DNA from: an uncultured Clostridia bacterium | GTDB lineage: Bacteria; Bacillota; Clostridia; Oscillospirales; Ruminococcaceae | NCBI GenBank assembly: GCA_944382875.1 | Contig: CALWNQ010000001.1 | Location: forward strand, 186,001-250,000 | DNA length: 64,000 nucleotides | Direction of reading: 5' to 3' | In this document: positions 52,211 through 60,732 of the stretch, one piece after another | Layout: each line of letters begins with the position of its first letter | Numbering within the stretch: position 1 is the first letter of the stretch | Translations under genes and position numbers: made by a program | The notes under the pieces: model-generated | The model's database searches: none | What the model was told of the DNA's origin: nothing | Seen by the model: the letters and a program-made list of their open reading frames with translations, nothing else

Positions 52211-52960
52211 ATGGCAGACTATCGCGAATTTCTGCGCGTCCTGGCACATCGGCAACCGGGGCGCGCAGTGGGATTTGAATATACCTGGGACAAATCGCTG
52301 GCCGAACAGCTTATCTGGCGGCGGGGAGATACCCTCTGGCAGAATACCGAAGCGTTGGCCCGCACCCGGATTGACACAGCTTCCCGCTGCGGCCTGGATA
52401 CTGTTGTACTGGATTTTTTACAGCTGCCCGCATCGCTGCCCCGGCTGATGCCGGAAGGACTGCGGGCGGTTGCCTTACTTTCCGTCGATTCAAACGACTG
52501 TCAGACAGCCGCAGAAACAGAAGGCATCTGCGCCGTCATGCTCCGGGGATACGGAAAAATAATCTCCGACCGGGCAGAGTTTCTCCGGTCTTTCCGCCCG
52601 GCAGTCGATGCCATCCGAAAAGCCGGAAAACCTGTGATCTGGGCTGACTGCGGAAAAGAACCGCTGCCGGTCAGCTGGGCTGCGGACTGTGGATTCGACG
52701 CCATCCATCTGACACACCATTATGCCTCCAACACCGCTGAAATCTGGCAGGAGTTTCACCGCGATCTGGCCATTTTAGGCGATACCCGGATGGACTGGCT
52801 CATCCGGCAGAAGCCGCGGGATATTCTGGACTACTGCGAATCGCTGCAAAAGCTGACGCAAAACTGCGGATTTGCTTTTGGCATGGGGAATCCCGAGGGG
52901 CTGCCGGTGCCCTATCTTTGCTATGTTTCGGTTTTGACCGCATTGGCACGGGGAAAATAG
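52211..52960 (+). CDS. UROD/methyltransferase-like protein, short form
   Basis: A 249-residue protein. The N-terminus DYREFLRVLAHRQPGRAVGFEY recalls the start of uroporphyrinogen decarboxylase-like methyltransferases, and the C-terminal CGFAFGMGNPEGLPVPYLCYVSVLTAL recalls their end. It is about 90 residues shorter than usual family members, with the middle compressed. No ribosome binding site precedes the ATG, which lies 4 bases after the alcohol dehydrogenase stop, so it is probably translated by coupling. Function unknown; family assignment is tentative. Confidence 0.5.
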   Translation: MADYREFLRVLAHRQPGRAVGFEYTWDKSLAEQLIWRRGDTLWQNTEALARTRIDTASRCGLDTVVLDFLQLPASLPRLMPEGLRAVALLSVDSNDCQTAAETEGICAVMLRGYGKIISDRAEFLRSFRPAVDAIRKAGKPVIWADCGKEPLPVSWAADCGFDAIHLTHHYASNTAEIWQEFHRDLAILGDTRMDWLIRQKPRDILDYCESLQKLTQNCGFAFGMGNPEGLPVPYLCYVSVLTALARGK

Positions 52961-53038
52961 AAAAACCCTCTTTCCTTTTGCCAAAAAGCGAAGCCAGCTG
53001 CTTCATATCATGGGATATGAAGAAAGGAGTTGGCTGAA

Positions 53039-53983
53039 ATGGGAATTCTGAATTCCAACAAAGTCGCCGACCGCGACAAAATCGGCTGTGAGGAAGAGCT
53101 CAAAATTACTCTCTCCCTCACCGGCGCACCCAACATCGTAGAAAATCCCACCGACATTGTACTGGTATTAGACCGTTCGGGAAGCATGGCGGGAGAACCG
53201 CTGGCTGCTGTCAAACTCGGCGCCAATCAGTTTATCGACATTATTCAGCAGTCCACCGGCGGCGCGCCGGGTGAAATCGGATCGGGAAGCCAGATTGGTG
53301 TTGTCACCTTTGCGGCAACCGCCATTCCGGTTTCACCGCTTACCACCTCGGTGCAGGATCTGAAAACCGCTGTGAACGGAATGCAGGCCGCCGGTTCCAC
53401 CAACCACGCCGATGCATTCCTGAAAGCAATGGAGCTTTTTGATCCGGCGTCCTCCAACGCAAAGGTGATCGTCCTTTTCACCGACGGCAAAACCACAACC
53501 GGCTTTCCGCCCGCACCTGTTGCAGCAGAAGCACGTTCCCGCGGCATTATCATTTACTGCATCGGCCTGATCGGCAGCGACGGTCTGGATGTGCAGGCTC
53601 TGAATGACTGGGCAACCGATCCCGACATTTCCCATGTCGCGGTTACCCCGGATGTTGCCGATCTGGAAGATCTGTTTGCCGAACTGGCTGCCAATATTGC
53701 CAAGCCGGGGGCAACCGATATTGTGATTGAAGAGGAAGTAGAACCGGATTTTGAAATCACTAAAATCTGGCAATACAGCAAAGGCACTGTCGAAATTACC
53801 GGTCCCACTACCCTTCGATGGAAAATGGACGCACTGGGAACCACCGGAAACGAAGGTGTCTTTCTGGAGTTTATCATCCGGCATGTCGGCCAAACAGACG
53901 GCAAAAAGAAAGTAAACCGCTCCATCTCCTACCAGGACGCTGAAAATAACGTCGTGCTGTTCCCCAATCCGGAGTCACAGTAG
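53039..53983 (+). CDS. von Willebrand factor A domain protein
   Basis: A 314-residue protein with a VWA domain at about 35-205. The metal-ion-dependent adhesion site is intact: DRSGS (Asp45, Ser47, Ser49), a threonine in GSTNHADAF and the aspartate in VLFTDGKT. A beta-rich domain (about 215-314) follows. No signal peptide or membrane anchor is seen, so it is cytoplasmic or exported by an unusual route. The ATG at 53039 is 9 bases after AAAGGAG. It is followed 35 bases later by a cysteine-rich protein that may be a partner. Confidence 0.85.
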   Translation: MGILNSNKVADRDKIGCEEELKITLSLTGAPNIVENPTDIVLVLDRSGSMAGEPLAAVKLGANQFIDIIQQSTGGAPGEIGSGSQIGVVTFAATAIPVSPLTTSVQDLKTAVNGMQAAGSTNHADAFLKAMELFDPASSNAKVIVLFTDGKTTTGFPPAPVAAEARSRGIIIYCIGLIGSDGLDVQALNDWATDPDISHVAVTPDVADLEDLFAELAANIAKPGATDIVIEEEVEPDFEITKIWQYSKGTVEITGPTTLRWKMDALGTTGNEGVFLEFIIRHVGQTDGKKKVNRSISYQDAENNVVLFPNPESQ

Positions 53984-54018
53984 AATGTTCCATCCCGGTC
54001 CATCCGGATCCCTGTCCT

Positions 54019-54384
54019 GTGCCCATCCCGGTAGAGTTGGATGGATGTAAAGATTTGGTCCGGTACGATTTAGGCCGGTTTCCGCTCTGTTCGGGACGGC
54101 TTTTGCAGCTGGAACTTACTCTCTGCCGTGTCTGCCCCAAAAAACGGGTGGCGCTCGGTCTCTATCTTTCCGAAGGCGGCAAACCACGCGGATTCAAAGC
54201 ATTTACCATTCCTGCTCACAATGCATCGGGCTGCCGGGATGTGGAAATCAGGGGGATTTCTTTTGTGCTCCCCGAAGATATCAATCCGTGCGATAAAAAC
54301 GGCTGCTTCTGTGAACCCCGCAGTGTGGATGTCCGTGTCTATGCAAATTACCTGGACTACGACGATCCGTGCCAGCAGGCATAA
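54019..54384 (+). CDS. cysteine-rich protein, unknown
   Basis: A 121-residue protein with nine cysteines (10, 24, 36, 39, 72, 91, 96, 98, 118), including CxxC at 36-39 and CxC at 96-98. The rest is mainly beta-strand (RLLQLELTLCRVC, SVDVRVYANYLDY). No signal peptide. A GTG start is the only good choice in frame, and the upstream site is weak, which suggests coupling to the VWA gene. It ends in a strong terminator, so the pair forms one unit. No family recognised. Confidence 0.65.
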   Translation: MPIPVELDGCKDLVRYDLGRFPLCSGRLLQLELTLCRVCPKKRVALGLYLSEGGKPRGFKAFTIPAHNASGCRDVEIRGISFVLPEDINPCDKNGCFCEPRSVDVRVYANYLDYDDPCQQA

Positions 54385-54390
54385 GGACAG

Positions 54391-54422
54391 AAAAAGGCAG
54401 GGTATTTTACCCTGCCTTTTTG
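54391..54422. terminator. bidirectional terminator between the VWA unit and the AGCS gene
   Basis: AAAAAGGCAGGGT / ACCCTGCCTTTTT perfect inverted repeat with a 4-base loop between convergent genes. Confidence 0.95.
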
Positions 54423-55781
54423 TTATTTCTGTTCTGGAGGAGTATCCTTCCCCTTTACAATTTTGGAAACCAGCCCTGACAAGGCCAGCAGACCAATCAG
54501 GTTTGGGATAACCATCAACCCATTGAAGAGGTCGGAAAGGTTCCAGACCAAATCCACCTTTAGGAAAGAACCTGCCACTACAAACAAAACCACAATCACG
54601 CTGTAAATCTTGACTGCTTTCTTGCCGAACAGCGCTTTGACATTGACTTCACCGAAGAAATACCAGCCGATGATGGTAGAGAATGCAAAGAAGAACATAC
54701 AGATTGCAACAAAAATGTTGCCAAAATTGCCAAAGGCATTGTTAAACGCCATCTGTGCAAGTTTTGTGCCGGATTCCCCGCTGGAAAGCATTCCGGAGGT
54801 GAGAATGACCAGCGCAGTCAGCGTCAGCACAATAAAGGTATCGATAAACACACCCATCATGGCGATCACACCCTGATCTTCGGGCTTTTTCACCTTGGCC
54901 AGCGCGTGGGCATGCGGCGTGCTTCCCATACCGGCTTCATTGGAGAACAAACCGCGTGCAACACCGTAACGCATCGCTTCTTTTACTGTCACACCAGCAA
55001 CACCGCCCGCAATCGCCTGCGGCTGAAAGGCGAGTACGAAAATCTGTTTAAAGGCTTCTAACACCATATCGTGATTGATAACCAAAATCACCAGACATCC
55101 GACAATATAGAAGACCGCCATCACCGGCACCAGTTTTTCGGTAACAGAGGCGATGCGCTTAACACCACCGATAAAAATAAACCCGGAAATCAGCGCCACA
55201 ATTACACCGACAATCAGCGGATTAACGCCGAACGCATTGTGGAATGCGTCACCAATCGAATTGGACTGCACCATATTGCCCATAAAGCCAAGGGCCAGAA
55301 TAATCGCAACCGAGAAAAATCCAGCAAGAAACTTTCCAAATTTTCCGGTAAAAGCAGCGCGGATATAATAAATTGGGCCACCGGTGATATGCCCATATTT
55401 TACGGTGCGGAACTTCTGCGCAAGCACAGCTTCCGCAAAAATGGTAGCCATCCCAAAAAAAGCGCTCATCCACATCCAAAAAATCGCGCCGGGACCGCCC
55501 GAAGCAAGCGCTGTAGCACAGCCGGTAATATTGCCGGTTCCAACCTGCGCCGCAATCGCAGTAGTCAGCGCTTGGAAAGAACTCATTCCTTCATGATCTG
55601 CCTTTTTCCCATTCAAGTTGATGTTGCCGAACAGCCGGCGCATTCCTTCTCCAAACCGGCGCACCTGAATAAACTTCAGCCGGAAAGTAAAATAAATTCC
55701 GGTCCCGCACAACAGGAACAACAGGATGTTGTTCCAGAAAAAATCGCTGATAACCTTTACTATTCGAGCCGCTTCTGCCAT
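54423..55781 (-). CDS. sodium:alanine/glycine symporter (AGCS family)
   Basis: A 452-residue membrane carrier with about 11 helices. Family landmarks: VRRFGEGMRRLF, FQALTTAIAAQVGTGNITGCATALASGGPGAIFWMWMSAFFGMAT, and VARGLFSNEAGMGSTPHAHALA. It imports alanine or glycine with sodium, which fits the sodium-type V-ATPase in this window. The ATG at 55781 follows AAAGGAACG. A tandem glycine riboswitch and terminator precede it, so glycine is the likely substrate. Confidence 0.95.
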   Translation of the reverse strand: MAEAARIVKVISDFFWNNILLFLLCGTGIYFTFRLKFIQVRRFGEGMRRLFGNINLNGKKADHEGMSSFQALTTAIAAQVGTGNITGCATALASGGPGAIFWMWMSAFFGMATIFAEAVLAQKFRTVKYGHITGGPIYYIRAAFTGKFGKFLAGFFSVAIILALGFMGNMVQSNSIGDAFHNAFGVNPLIVGVIVALISGFIFIGGVKRIASVTEKLVPVMAVFYIVGCLVILVINHDMVLEAFKQIFVLAFQPQAIAGGVAGVTVKEAMRYGVARGLFSNEAGMGSTPHAHALAKVKKPEDQGVIAMMGVFIDTFIVLTLTALVILTSGMLSSGESGTKLAQMAFNNAFGNFGNIFVAICMFFFAFSTIIGWYFFGEVNVKALFGKKAVKIYSVIVVLFVVAGSFLKVDLVWNLSDLFNGLMVIPNLIGLLALSGLVSKIVKGKDTPPEQK

Positions 55782-55823
55782 GGAAATTCGTTCCTTTCTG
55801 ATTTTCATTACCGTATCAGCGCA

Positions 55824-55857
55824 AATAAAAAACCGGACTGGAATTCATCCAATCCGG
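55824..55857 (-). terminator. riboswitch expression-platform terminator
   Basis: On the minus strand, CCGGATTGG / CCAGTCCGG stem followed by TTTTTTATTT, between the glycine aptamers and the symporter gene. An upstream CGGACTG (55903-55897) can pair with its 3' arm CAGTCCG (55840-55834), giving an antiterminator. Confidence 0.88.
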
Positions 55858-55904
55858 CTCTGAAAAACGCAAAAGAAACACTCCGGCAACTCACCGCAGT
55901 CCGA

Positions 55905-56090
55905 TTCCTTTACCCTGTCCTTTTGCCTGAGAGATTAACGGTTTCCCGCCTTGCACCTTCGGCACCCGATTACCGGGGTTCTCCAGAGCCACATCCGTTT
56001 ATAGTCGCTGTCCGGGCTCCGGACGCCTGAGAGTGTTACTCCTTCGGCAAGCTGCTGCTTTTTCCTACAAACATCTTTTGTTCTGATTCG
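55905..56090 (-). promoter_or_regulatory. tandem glycine riboswitch
   Basis: Two consecutive glycine aptamers on the minus strand. The first carries GCCGAAGGAG...CTCTCAGGC (56048-56025) with a short P3 hairpin after it. The second carries GGAGAACCCC, GGGTGCCGAAGGTGC and CTCTCAGGCAAAAGGAC (55967-55917). A linker of about 10 bases joins them. Together with the terminator/antiterminator choice downstream they control the AGCS symporter by transcription; whether glycine turns it on or off depends on folding I cannot compute. Confidence 0.95.
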
Positions 56091-56104
56091 GTTTTCCATG
56101 GATT

Positions 56105-56133
56105 ACTTTAACATATTTTTGAATTAAAGTCAA
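56105..56133 (-). promoter_or_regulatory. promoter of the glycine riboswitch/AGCS unit
   Basis: On the minus strand, -35 TTGACT (56133-56128) and -10 TAAAGT (56110-56105) with a 17-base spacer, starting transcription just before the first aptamer. Confidence 0.75.
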
Positions 56134-56189
56134 GTGTGTTTTGCTCAGAAACAGTTATTTCAGCTTTTTGAACAAACTATGTCCGAAAA

Positions 56190-56765
56190 TCATTCTCTGA
56201 ATTGAATGATACCATTGTCCATAGAATCCACAATCGCCAGCGACTTCAGATTGACACCCTGCTCCCGGAGAAGCTGTCCACCGTCCTGGAACCCTTTTTC
56301 AATAACAATGCCACAACCGACCACCTGCGCACCCGACTGCCGGACAATCTCCATCAGACCTTTGAGCGCCTGACCGTGAGCCAGAAAATCATCAAGAATC
56401 AGAACATGATCTTCCGCGGTGAGGTATTTCTTGGAAACCTGTACCTCAAACGGAATGCCGCGGGTATAGGAAAAGACCGGCACCGAATACAGCTCTCCGT
56501 CCAGATTCTTGGATTTGGTCTTCTTGGCAAAAATCACATCGGCATTGTCAAAATACTGAGCCGTAATCGCAGCAATACCAATCCCGGAAGCTTCGATAGT
56601 CAGAATTTTATTGATTTCCGGCTGCGGAAAAAGCCGGCGGAATTCCTTGCCGATTTCCTGCAGCAGAGAAATATCCATCCGATGGTTCAAAAAGCTGTCA
56701 ACTTTTAGGACGCCGCCCTCCTTTACGCTGCCGTCTTTGAGAATCCGCTCCTTTAAAAGCTCCAT
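56190..56765 (-). CDS. xpt: xanthine phosphoribosyltransferase
   Basis: Purine salvage enzyme forming XMP from xanthine and PRPP, 191 residues. Diagnostic parts: MELLKERILKDG, VDSFLNHRMDISLLQEIG, LTIEASGIGIAAITAQYF and the PRPP motif VLILDDFLAHGQALKGL. The ATG at 56765 follows AAAGGGTG; the frame is open further upstream but lacks a site. Unlike Bacillus xpt, its leader carries no purine aptamer; a GC-rich hairpin near 56825 lies between promoter and gene. Confidence 0.95.
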   Translation of the reverse strand: MELLKERILKDGSVKEGGVLKVDSFLNHRMDISLLQEIGKEFRRLFPQPEINKILTIEASGIGIAAITAQYFDNADVIFAKKTKSKNLDGELYSVPVFSYTRGIPFEVQVSKKYLTAEDHVLILDDFLAHGQALKGLMEIVRQSGAQVVGCGIVIEKGFQDGGQLLREQGVNLKSLAIVDSMDNGIIQFRE

Positions 56766-56853
56766 ACCGCCGCACCCTTTCCGTAAAATATAATGGAGAA
56801 AAGACACCCTCCGCCATTCTGGGCAGAGGGAAACCGTTTGAATATAATAGATG

Positions 56854-56882
56854 ATTATATCACGTTTTTCCGCGTTTTTCAA
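56854..56882 (-). promoter_or_regulatory. xpt promoter
   Basis: On the minus strand, -35 TTGAAA (56882-56877) and -10 TATAAT (56859-56854) with a 17-base spacer. Confidence 0.75.
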
Positions 56883-57016
56883 TCTTTTGCGCCGATTTTC
56901 TTCTGTTCTGTCCGGAGATTTTGCCGGATTTCAAAAGATTTTGTCGAATATATGGATTTTACTGAAAAAGGGTAGCCATACCGCAGCAGATTATGGTATA
57001 GTATTTGTGTAAATAA

Positions 57017-57083
57017 TGCGTATAATTTCAGCAATACGGGCTGTAAGTTTCTACCCGCCGGCCGTTATCCAGCGGACTACGCA
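57017..57083 (+). promoter_or_regulatory. purine (guanine-class) riboswitch
   Basis: The aptamer matches the purine consensus. P1 is TGCGTA / TACGCA, then ATAAT, P2 CAGC/GCTG with loop AATACGG, the core AGTTTCTACC, P3, and GACTACG. The C in GACTACG (position 74) points to guanine/hypoxanthine rather than adenine. Downstream, CGCAAAA (57080-57086) can pair with TTTTGCG (57127-57133). GCAGGCGT (57115-57122) can pair with ACGCCTGC (57159-57166), directly before the ribosome binding site, so the switch could act on transcription, translation or both. Confidence 0.93.
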
Positions 57084-57179
57084 AAAGTTCAAGCGCCATC
57101 CACGATTTTCCGCGGCAGGCGTTTTGTTTTGCGCTTCTTGCAGTTTGGGTGCTGAAACACGCCTGCAAGGAGTATTTTT

Positions 57180-58487
57180 ATGTCGATTGAAAACATCTAC
57201 CGCCTGGACGGAAAAGTTCCGCTTTCCCGCGCCATCCCGCTCGGCATCCAGCATGTGTTAGCCATGTTTCTGGGAAATGTTTCGCCGCTGCTGATTATCT
57301 GCGGCATGCTGAACATGGACGTTTCGGTAAAAACCAGCCTGATCCAGAACGCCATGTTCATCGCCGGCGTTGTCACCCTGATCCAGCTCTATCCCATCTG
57401 GAAAGTCGGCTGCCGGCTGCCGGTTGTCATGGGCACCAGCTCCGGATTTATCGGAACCTGTAAGTCCATCGGCGGCACCTTTGGCTACGGCGCAATTCTG
57501 GGCGCCTCGCTGACCGGCGCGATTCTGGAAATCATCCTCGGTTTCTTTATCAAACCGCTGAAAAAGCTGTTCCCGCCCGTTGTCACCAGCCTGGTCATCA
57601 TGTCCATCGGTCTGTCGCTGCTGCCGGTTGGCATCAACTATTTTGCAGGCGGTTCCGGTGCTGCGGACTTCGGCCACTGGAAACATCTGCTGGTCGGCTT
57701 TATTGTGGTTGTAGTGATTGTAGTGCTCAAGCAGTTCACCCGCGGATTTCTGAGCATCTCCTCCGTTTTGATTGGCATTGCGGTGGGATACATTGTCGCC
57801 ATCTGCCTGGGCATGGTTGACTTTACTCAGGTAAAGGAAGCCGCATGGATCAGCCTGCCCAAACCGGTTTTCCTGATGGAAAATATGAAGCTCGAATTCC
57901 ACTGGCAGGCAATGATCGCGATGGCCATTATGTTCGTTGCAACCGCGGTAGAAACCGTCGGCGACATCTCCGGCATTACCAACGGCGGTCTCGACCGTGA
58001 GCCTTCCAATCAGGAGCTGTCCGGCGGTGTTATCGCCGACGGTGTCGGAAGCCTGATTGCTGCGCTGTTCGGTGTCCTGCCGAACACCTCGTTCAGCCAG
58101 AATGTCGGCCTGATTACCGTTACCAAGGTTGTCAACCGGTTCTGCATTATGACCGGCGCTGTTTTCCTGATCCTCTGCGGATTTATTCCCAAACTTTCCG
58201 CCATTTTCTCGGTCATGCCCCAGTCGGTGCTGGGCGGCGCGGCTGTGATTATGTTTGCCATGATTCTGGTCAGCGGCATGCAGTCACTCCAGCGGGAAAA
58301 GCTGGACGGCCGGAACAGCATGATTGTAGCACTGGCGCTCGGACTCGGTGTTGGAATCGGTATGGTTCCCAGCGCGCTGGATCAGATGCCAGCCTGGGTG
58401 GGACAGATCTTTGCCCAGAACGGCATTATCATGACCTTTGTCATCGCAACGGTTTTAAACCTCATTCTTCCCAAAGACAAAAACTGA
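57180..58487 (+). CDS. xanthine/uracil permease family (NCS2) transporter
   Basis: Purine:cation symporter, 435 residues with about 12-14 helices. NCS2 landmarks: IPLGIQHVLAMFLGNVSPLL, GTSSGFIGTCKSIGG, FVATAVETVGDISGITNGG and the second-half motif GVGSLIAALFGVLPNTSFSQNVGLI (in family members NTxxSQNxG binds substrate). The purine riboswitch in its leader and the xanthine dehydrogenase operon downstream point to xanthine, hypoxanthine or urate rather than uracil. AAGGAG (57167-57172) precedes the ATG. Confidence 0.93.
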   Translation: MSIENIYRLDGKVPLSRAIPLGIQHVLAMFLGNVSPLLIICGMLNMDVSVKTSLIQNAMFIAGVVTLIQLYPIWKVGCRLPVVMGTSSGFIGTCKSIGGTFGYGAILGASLTGAILEIILGFFIKPLKKLFPPVVTSLVIMSIGLSLLPVGINYFAGGSGAADFGHWKHLLVGFIVVVVIVVLKQFTRGFLSISSVLIGIAVGYIVAICLGMVDFTQVKEAAWISLPKPVFLMENMKLEFHWQAMIAMAIMFVATAVETVGDISGITNGGLDREPSNQELSGGVIADGVGSLIAALFGVLPNTSFSQNVGLITVTKVVNRFCIMTGAVFLILCGFIPKLSAIFSVMPQSVLGGAAVIMFAMILVSGMQSLQREKLDGRNSMIVALALGLGVGIGMVPSALDQMPAWVGQIFAQNGIIMTFVIATVLNLILPKDKN

Positions 58488-58505
58488 ATTTGACAGGATT
58501 CCCGG

Positions 58506-58544
58506 GGCTGTCTGTAATGCTGGGCGCATTGCAGGCAGCCTTTT
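58506..58544 (+). terminator. permease terminator
   Basis: GGCTGTCTGTAATGC / GCATTGCAGGCAGCC stem with one mismatch, short loop and TTTT tail. Confidence 0.85.
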
Positions 58545-58577
58545 CGCATAAAATACTCCCAAAAAGCGCGTAGGTTA

Positions 58578-58606
58578 TCGACAAGGCTCCGCCTTTTTGA
58601 TACAAT
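58578..58606 (+). promoter_or_regulatory. promoter of the ABC-molybdenum hydroxylase operon
   Basis: -35 TCGACA (58578-58583), 17-base spacer, -10 TACAAT (58601-58606), about 20 bases before the first gene. Confidence 0.6.
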
Positions 58607-58629
58607 AAAATTGAAAGGAATGGTCGTTT

Positions 58630-59721
58630 ATGAAATGTAAATCCCTGCTCTCCCTGCTGCTGGCATCGGTGCTGGCCCTGTCCGCTCTAACCGGATGCGG
58701 CGGAACGGAATCTTCCTCCGAAGCAGAAAACTCCGTTGTTTCGGAAGAAAGTGCGGATGTCTCCTCCGAAGAAAGCAAAGCGGAATCCTCCGCTGAAACT
58801 GTCGGTGAAATCACCTTTACCGATCACGCCGGACGAACTGTCACCCTTAACGCTCCCGCTGAAAAGGTTGTTTCGGTTTATTACCTCTCCACCTCGCTGC
58901 TGGCTGCCATCGGCGCTGAGGACAAGCTGGTCGGCATTGAAATGAAGGCGGAAACCCGCCCTCTTTACACCGAAGCGTTTCCGGAACTGCTCGAACTGCC
59001 CGCAGTTGGCTCCGGCAAAGGCGTGAATGTAGAAGAAACCGCGGCACTCGAACCGGATCTAGTTGTCCTCCCTTTAAAGCTGAAAGATTCCGTGGAACAG
59101 TTTGAAGCGCTGGATATCCCGGTTGCCGTCATTGACCCGGAAACCATGCCCACTTTCCTGGAAACTGTAGAAATGCTGGGTCTCGCCACCGGTTGTGAGG
59201 AAAAGGCGGAACAGCTGGTTTCCTATTATAACGAAGTCATGGAAGATGTTTCCTCCCGCACTGCGGATCTCACCGACAAGCCCTCCGTTTATATCGCAGG
59301 CAGTGACATGCTCCGAACCGCCGGTTCCGGCATGTATCAGAACGACCTGATTGAAATGGCGGGCGGCGTCAATGCTGCGGCTTCGATCGACAGCGACCAG
59401 TGGGCGGACATCACCGCAGAAGAGCTGGTTGGATGGAACCCCGATAAAATTTTCCTCGTTTCGTACAGCGACTACACCCGGGACGAATTCCTGGCCGATG
59501 AACGGTTTGCAAGCCTTTCCGCTGTGCAGGACGCAGATAACAGCGTTGCGATTTTCCCCGGCGAAACCGAAGCCTGGGATTACCCGACCGCGTCCAGCGT
59601 ACTGGGCATCCTGTGGCTGGCAAATCAGCTTCACCCGGATGTCGTCACTGCGGAAGAAGTGGAAACCGCCGCTTCGGAATTCTATCAGACTTACTTTGGT
59701 ATCGACTACACCGCGGAATAA
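58630..59721 (+). CDS. ABC transporter substrate-binding lipoprotein (PF01497 type), probable molybdate/tungstate
   Basis: A 363-residue extracellular lipoprotein: signal peptide with lipobox LTGC (Cys23), a Ser/Glu-rich linker to about 58, then a helical-backbone binding protein of the iron-siderophore/B12 class (FTDHAGRTVTLNAPAEKVVSVYY; ALEPDLVVLP). Similarity alone would suggest iron or cobalamin. Co-transcription with a molybdenum hydroxylase instead suggests molybdate or tungstate, as for MolA of Haemophilus influenzae. First gene of the operon; AAAGGAA precedes the ATG. Confidence 0.85.
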   Translation: MKCKSLLSLLLASVLALSALTGCGGTESSSEAENSVVSEESADVSSEESKAESSAETVGEITFTDHAGRTVTLNAPAEKVVSVYYLSTSLLAAIGAEDKLVGIEMKAETRPLYTEAFPELLELPAVGSGKGVNVEETAALEPDLVVLPLKLKDSVEQFEALDIPVAVIDPETMPTFLETVEMLGLATGCEEKAEQLVSYYNEVMEDVSSRTADLTDKPSVYIAGSDMLRTAGSGMYQNDLIEMAGGVNAAASIDSDQWADITAEELVGWNPDKIFLVSYSDYTRDEFLADERFASLSAVQDADNSVAIFPGETEAWDYPTASSVLGILWLANQLHPDVVTAEEVETAASEFYQTYFGIDYTAE

Positions 59722-59742
59722 ATCATAAAGGAGGGACGAGCA

Positions 59743-60732
59743 TTGCGCAAGCGCTTCTGGGCCATTCTGGCCATTTGGGCGGGGATGCTCGTCCTTTCGG
59801 CCTGTATCGGACGATACTTTCTCTCTCCTGCTGAAATTTTGGAGATTCTTCTGGGAAATCCCCCTACCAAAACGGCGGCATCCGTTTTCTGGAGTATCCG
59901 ATTTCCACGAGTGGTGCTGACGGCCGTCAGCGGCGGCGCGCTAGCACTAGCCGGGATGGTGTTCCAAACTGTCTTTGCCAACCCGCTCGTTTCGCCGGAT
60001 GTGCTCGGTGTTACAAGCGGCTGTTCGGTAGGTGCAGTGTTCGCGCTGCTCTTTCTACCCGGCTGGATGATGCCGTTCTGTGCCTTTGCCGCTGGGATTT
60101 TCGTGGTGATGTTTGCACTGTGGCTCGCATCCTTTGTCCGACACAACCGCGTTTTGGGGTTGGTGCTGGCTGGAATTGTGGTGGGAAGCGCCTCCTCGGC
60201 AGTGCTGATGCTGCTCAAATTCCTGGCTGATCCCGAAAGGCAGCTTGCTTCCATCGAATACTGGCTGATGGGAAGCTTCCAGAATGTCAGCGGCTGGGAA
60301 CAAACTGCCGCCGTCACAGTGCTTACCTTGCCTGCTGCACTGCTTCTCTACGGCAGCCGGTTTCGAATCAAGCTCCTTTCCCTTGGTGACGAGCAGGCAC
60401 AGAGCCTTGGCATCCGGCCCGGCCTGGTGCGGCTGCTTGCAGTGGGGTGTTCCACCGTTCTGGTAGCGGCGGTGGTATCGGCGGCAGGCGTTGTGAGCTG
60501 GATTGGGCTGCTTGCCCCGCACATTCTCCGGCTTTGCGGTGAAAAAGATATTACAAAAAGTATTGGAGGGTGTTTCTTTACTGGTGGTATTCTCCTGATG
60601 GCAGCGGATCTCTGCGCTCGGGCCCTTTCCACCGTAGAAATCCCGGTAAGCATCTTTACTTCGCTGTTCGGAGCAGTATTCCTCTGCGGTCTGTTGCTGC
60701 GGACAGAAAAACAGAAAGGCGGACAGGGATGA
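59743..60732 (+). CDS. ABC transporter permease (FecCD/BtuC/MolB type)
   Basis: A 329-residue membrane subunit with eight to ten helices and FecCD-family motifs: RFPRVVLTAVSGGALALAGMVFQTVFANPLVSPDVLG, GRYFLSPAEIL, and WIGLLAPHILRLC near the C-terminus. The TTG start lies 8 bases after AAAGGAGG. Its stop overlaps the ATG of the ATPase gene (ATGA). Expected to form the homodimeric pore for the binding protein encoded just upstream. Confidence 0.92.
   Translation: MRKRFWAILAIWAGMLVLSACIGRYFLSPAEILEILLGNPPTKTAASVFWSIRFPRVVLTAVSGGALALAGMVFQTVFANPLVSPDVLGVTSGCSVGAVFALLFLPGWMMPFCAFAAGIFVVMFALWLASFVRHNRVLGLVLAGIVVGSASSAVLMLLKFLADPERQLASIEYWLMGSFQNVSGWEQTAAVTVLTLPAALLLYGSRFRIKLLSLGDEQAQSLGIRPGLVRLLAVGCSTVLVAAVVSAAGVVSWIGLLAPHILRLCGEKDITKSIGGCFFTGGILLMAADLCARALSTVEIPVSIFTSLFGAVFLCGLLLRTEKQKGGQG

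Noticed and set aside
56766-56850. Purine aptamer expected in the xpt leader
   Set aside because: No TATAAT...TTTCTACC...GACTACG pattern is present on that strand; only a GC-rich hairpin near 56825.
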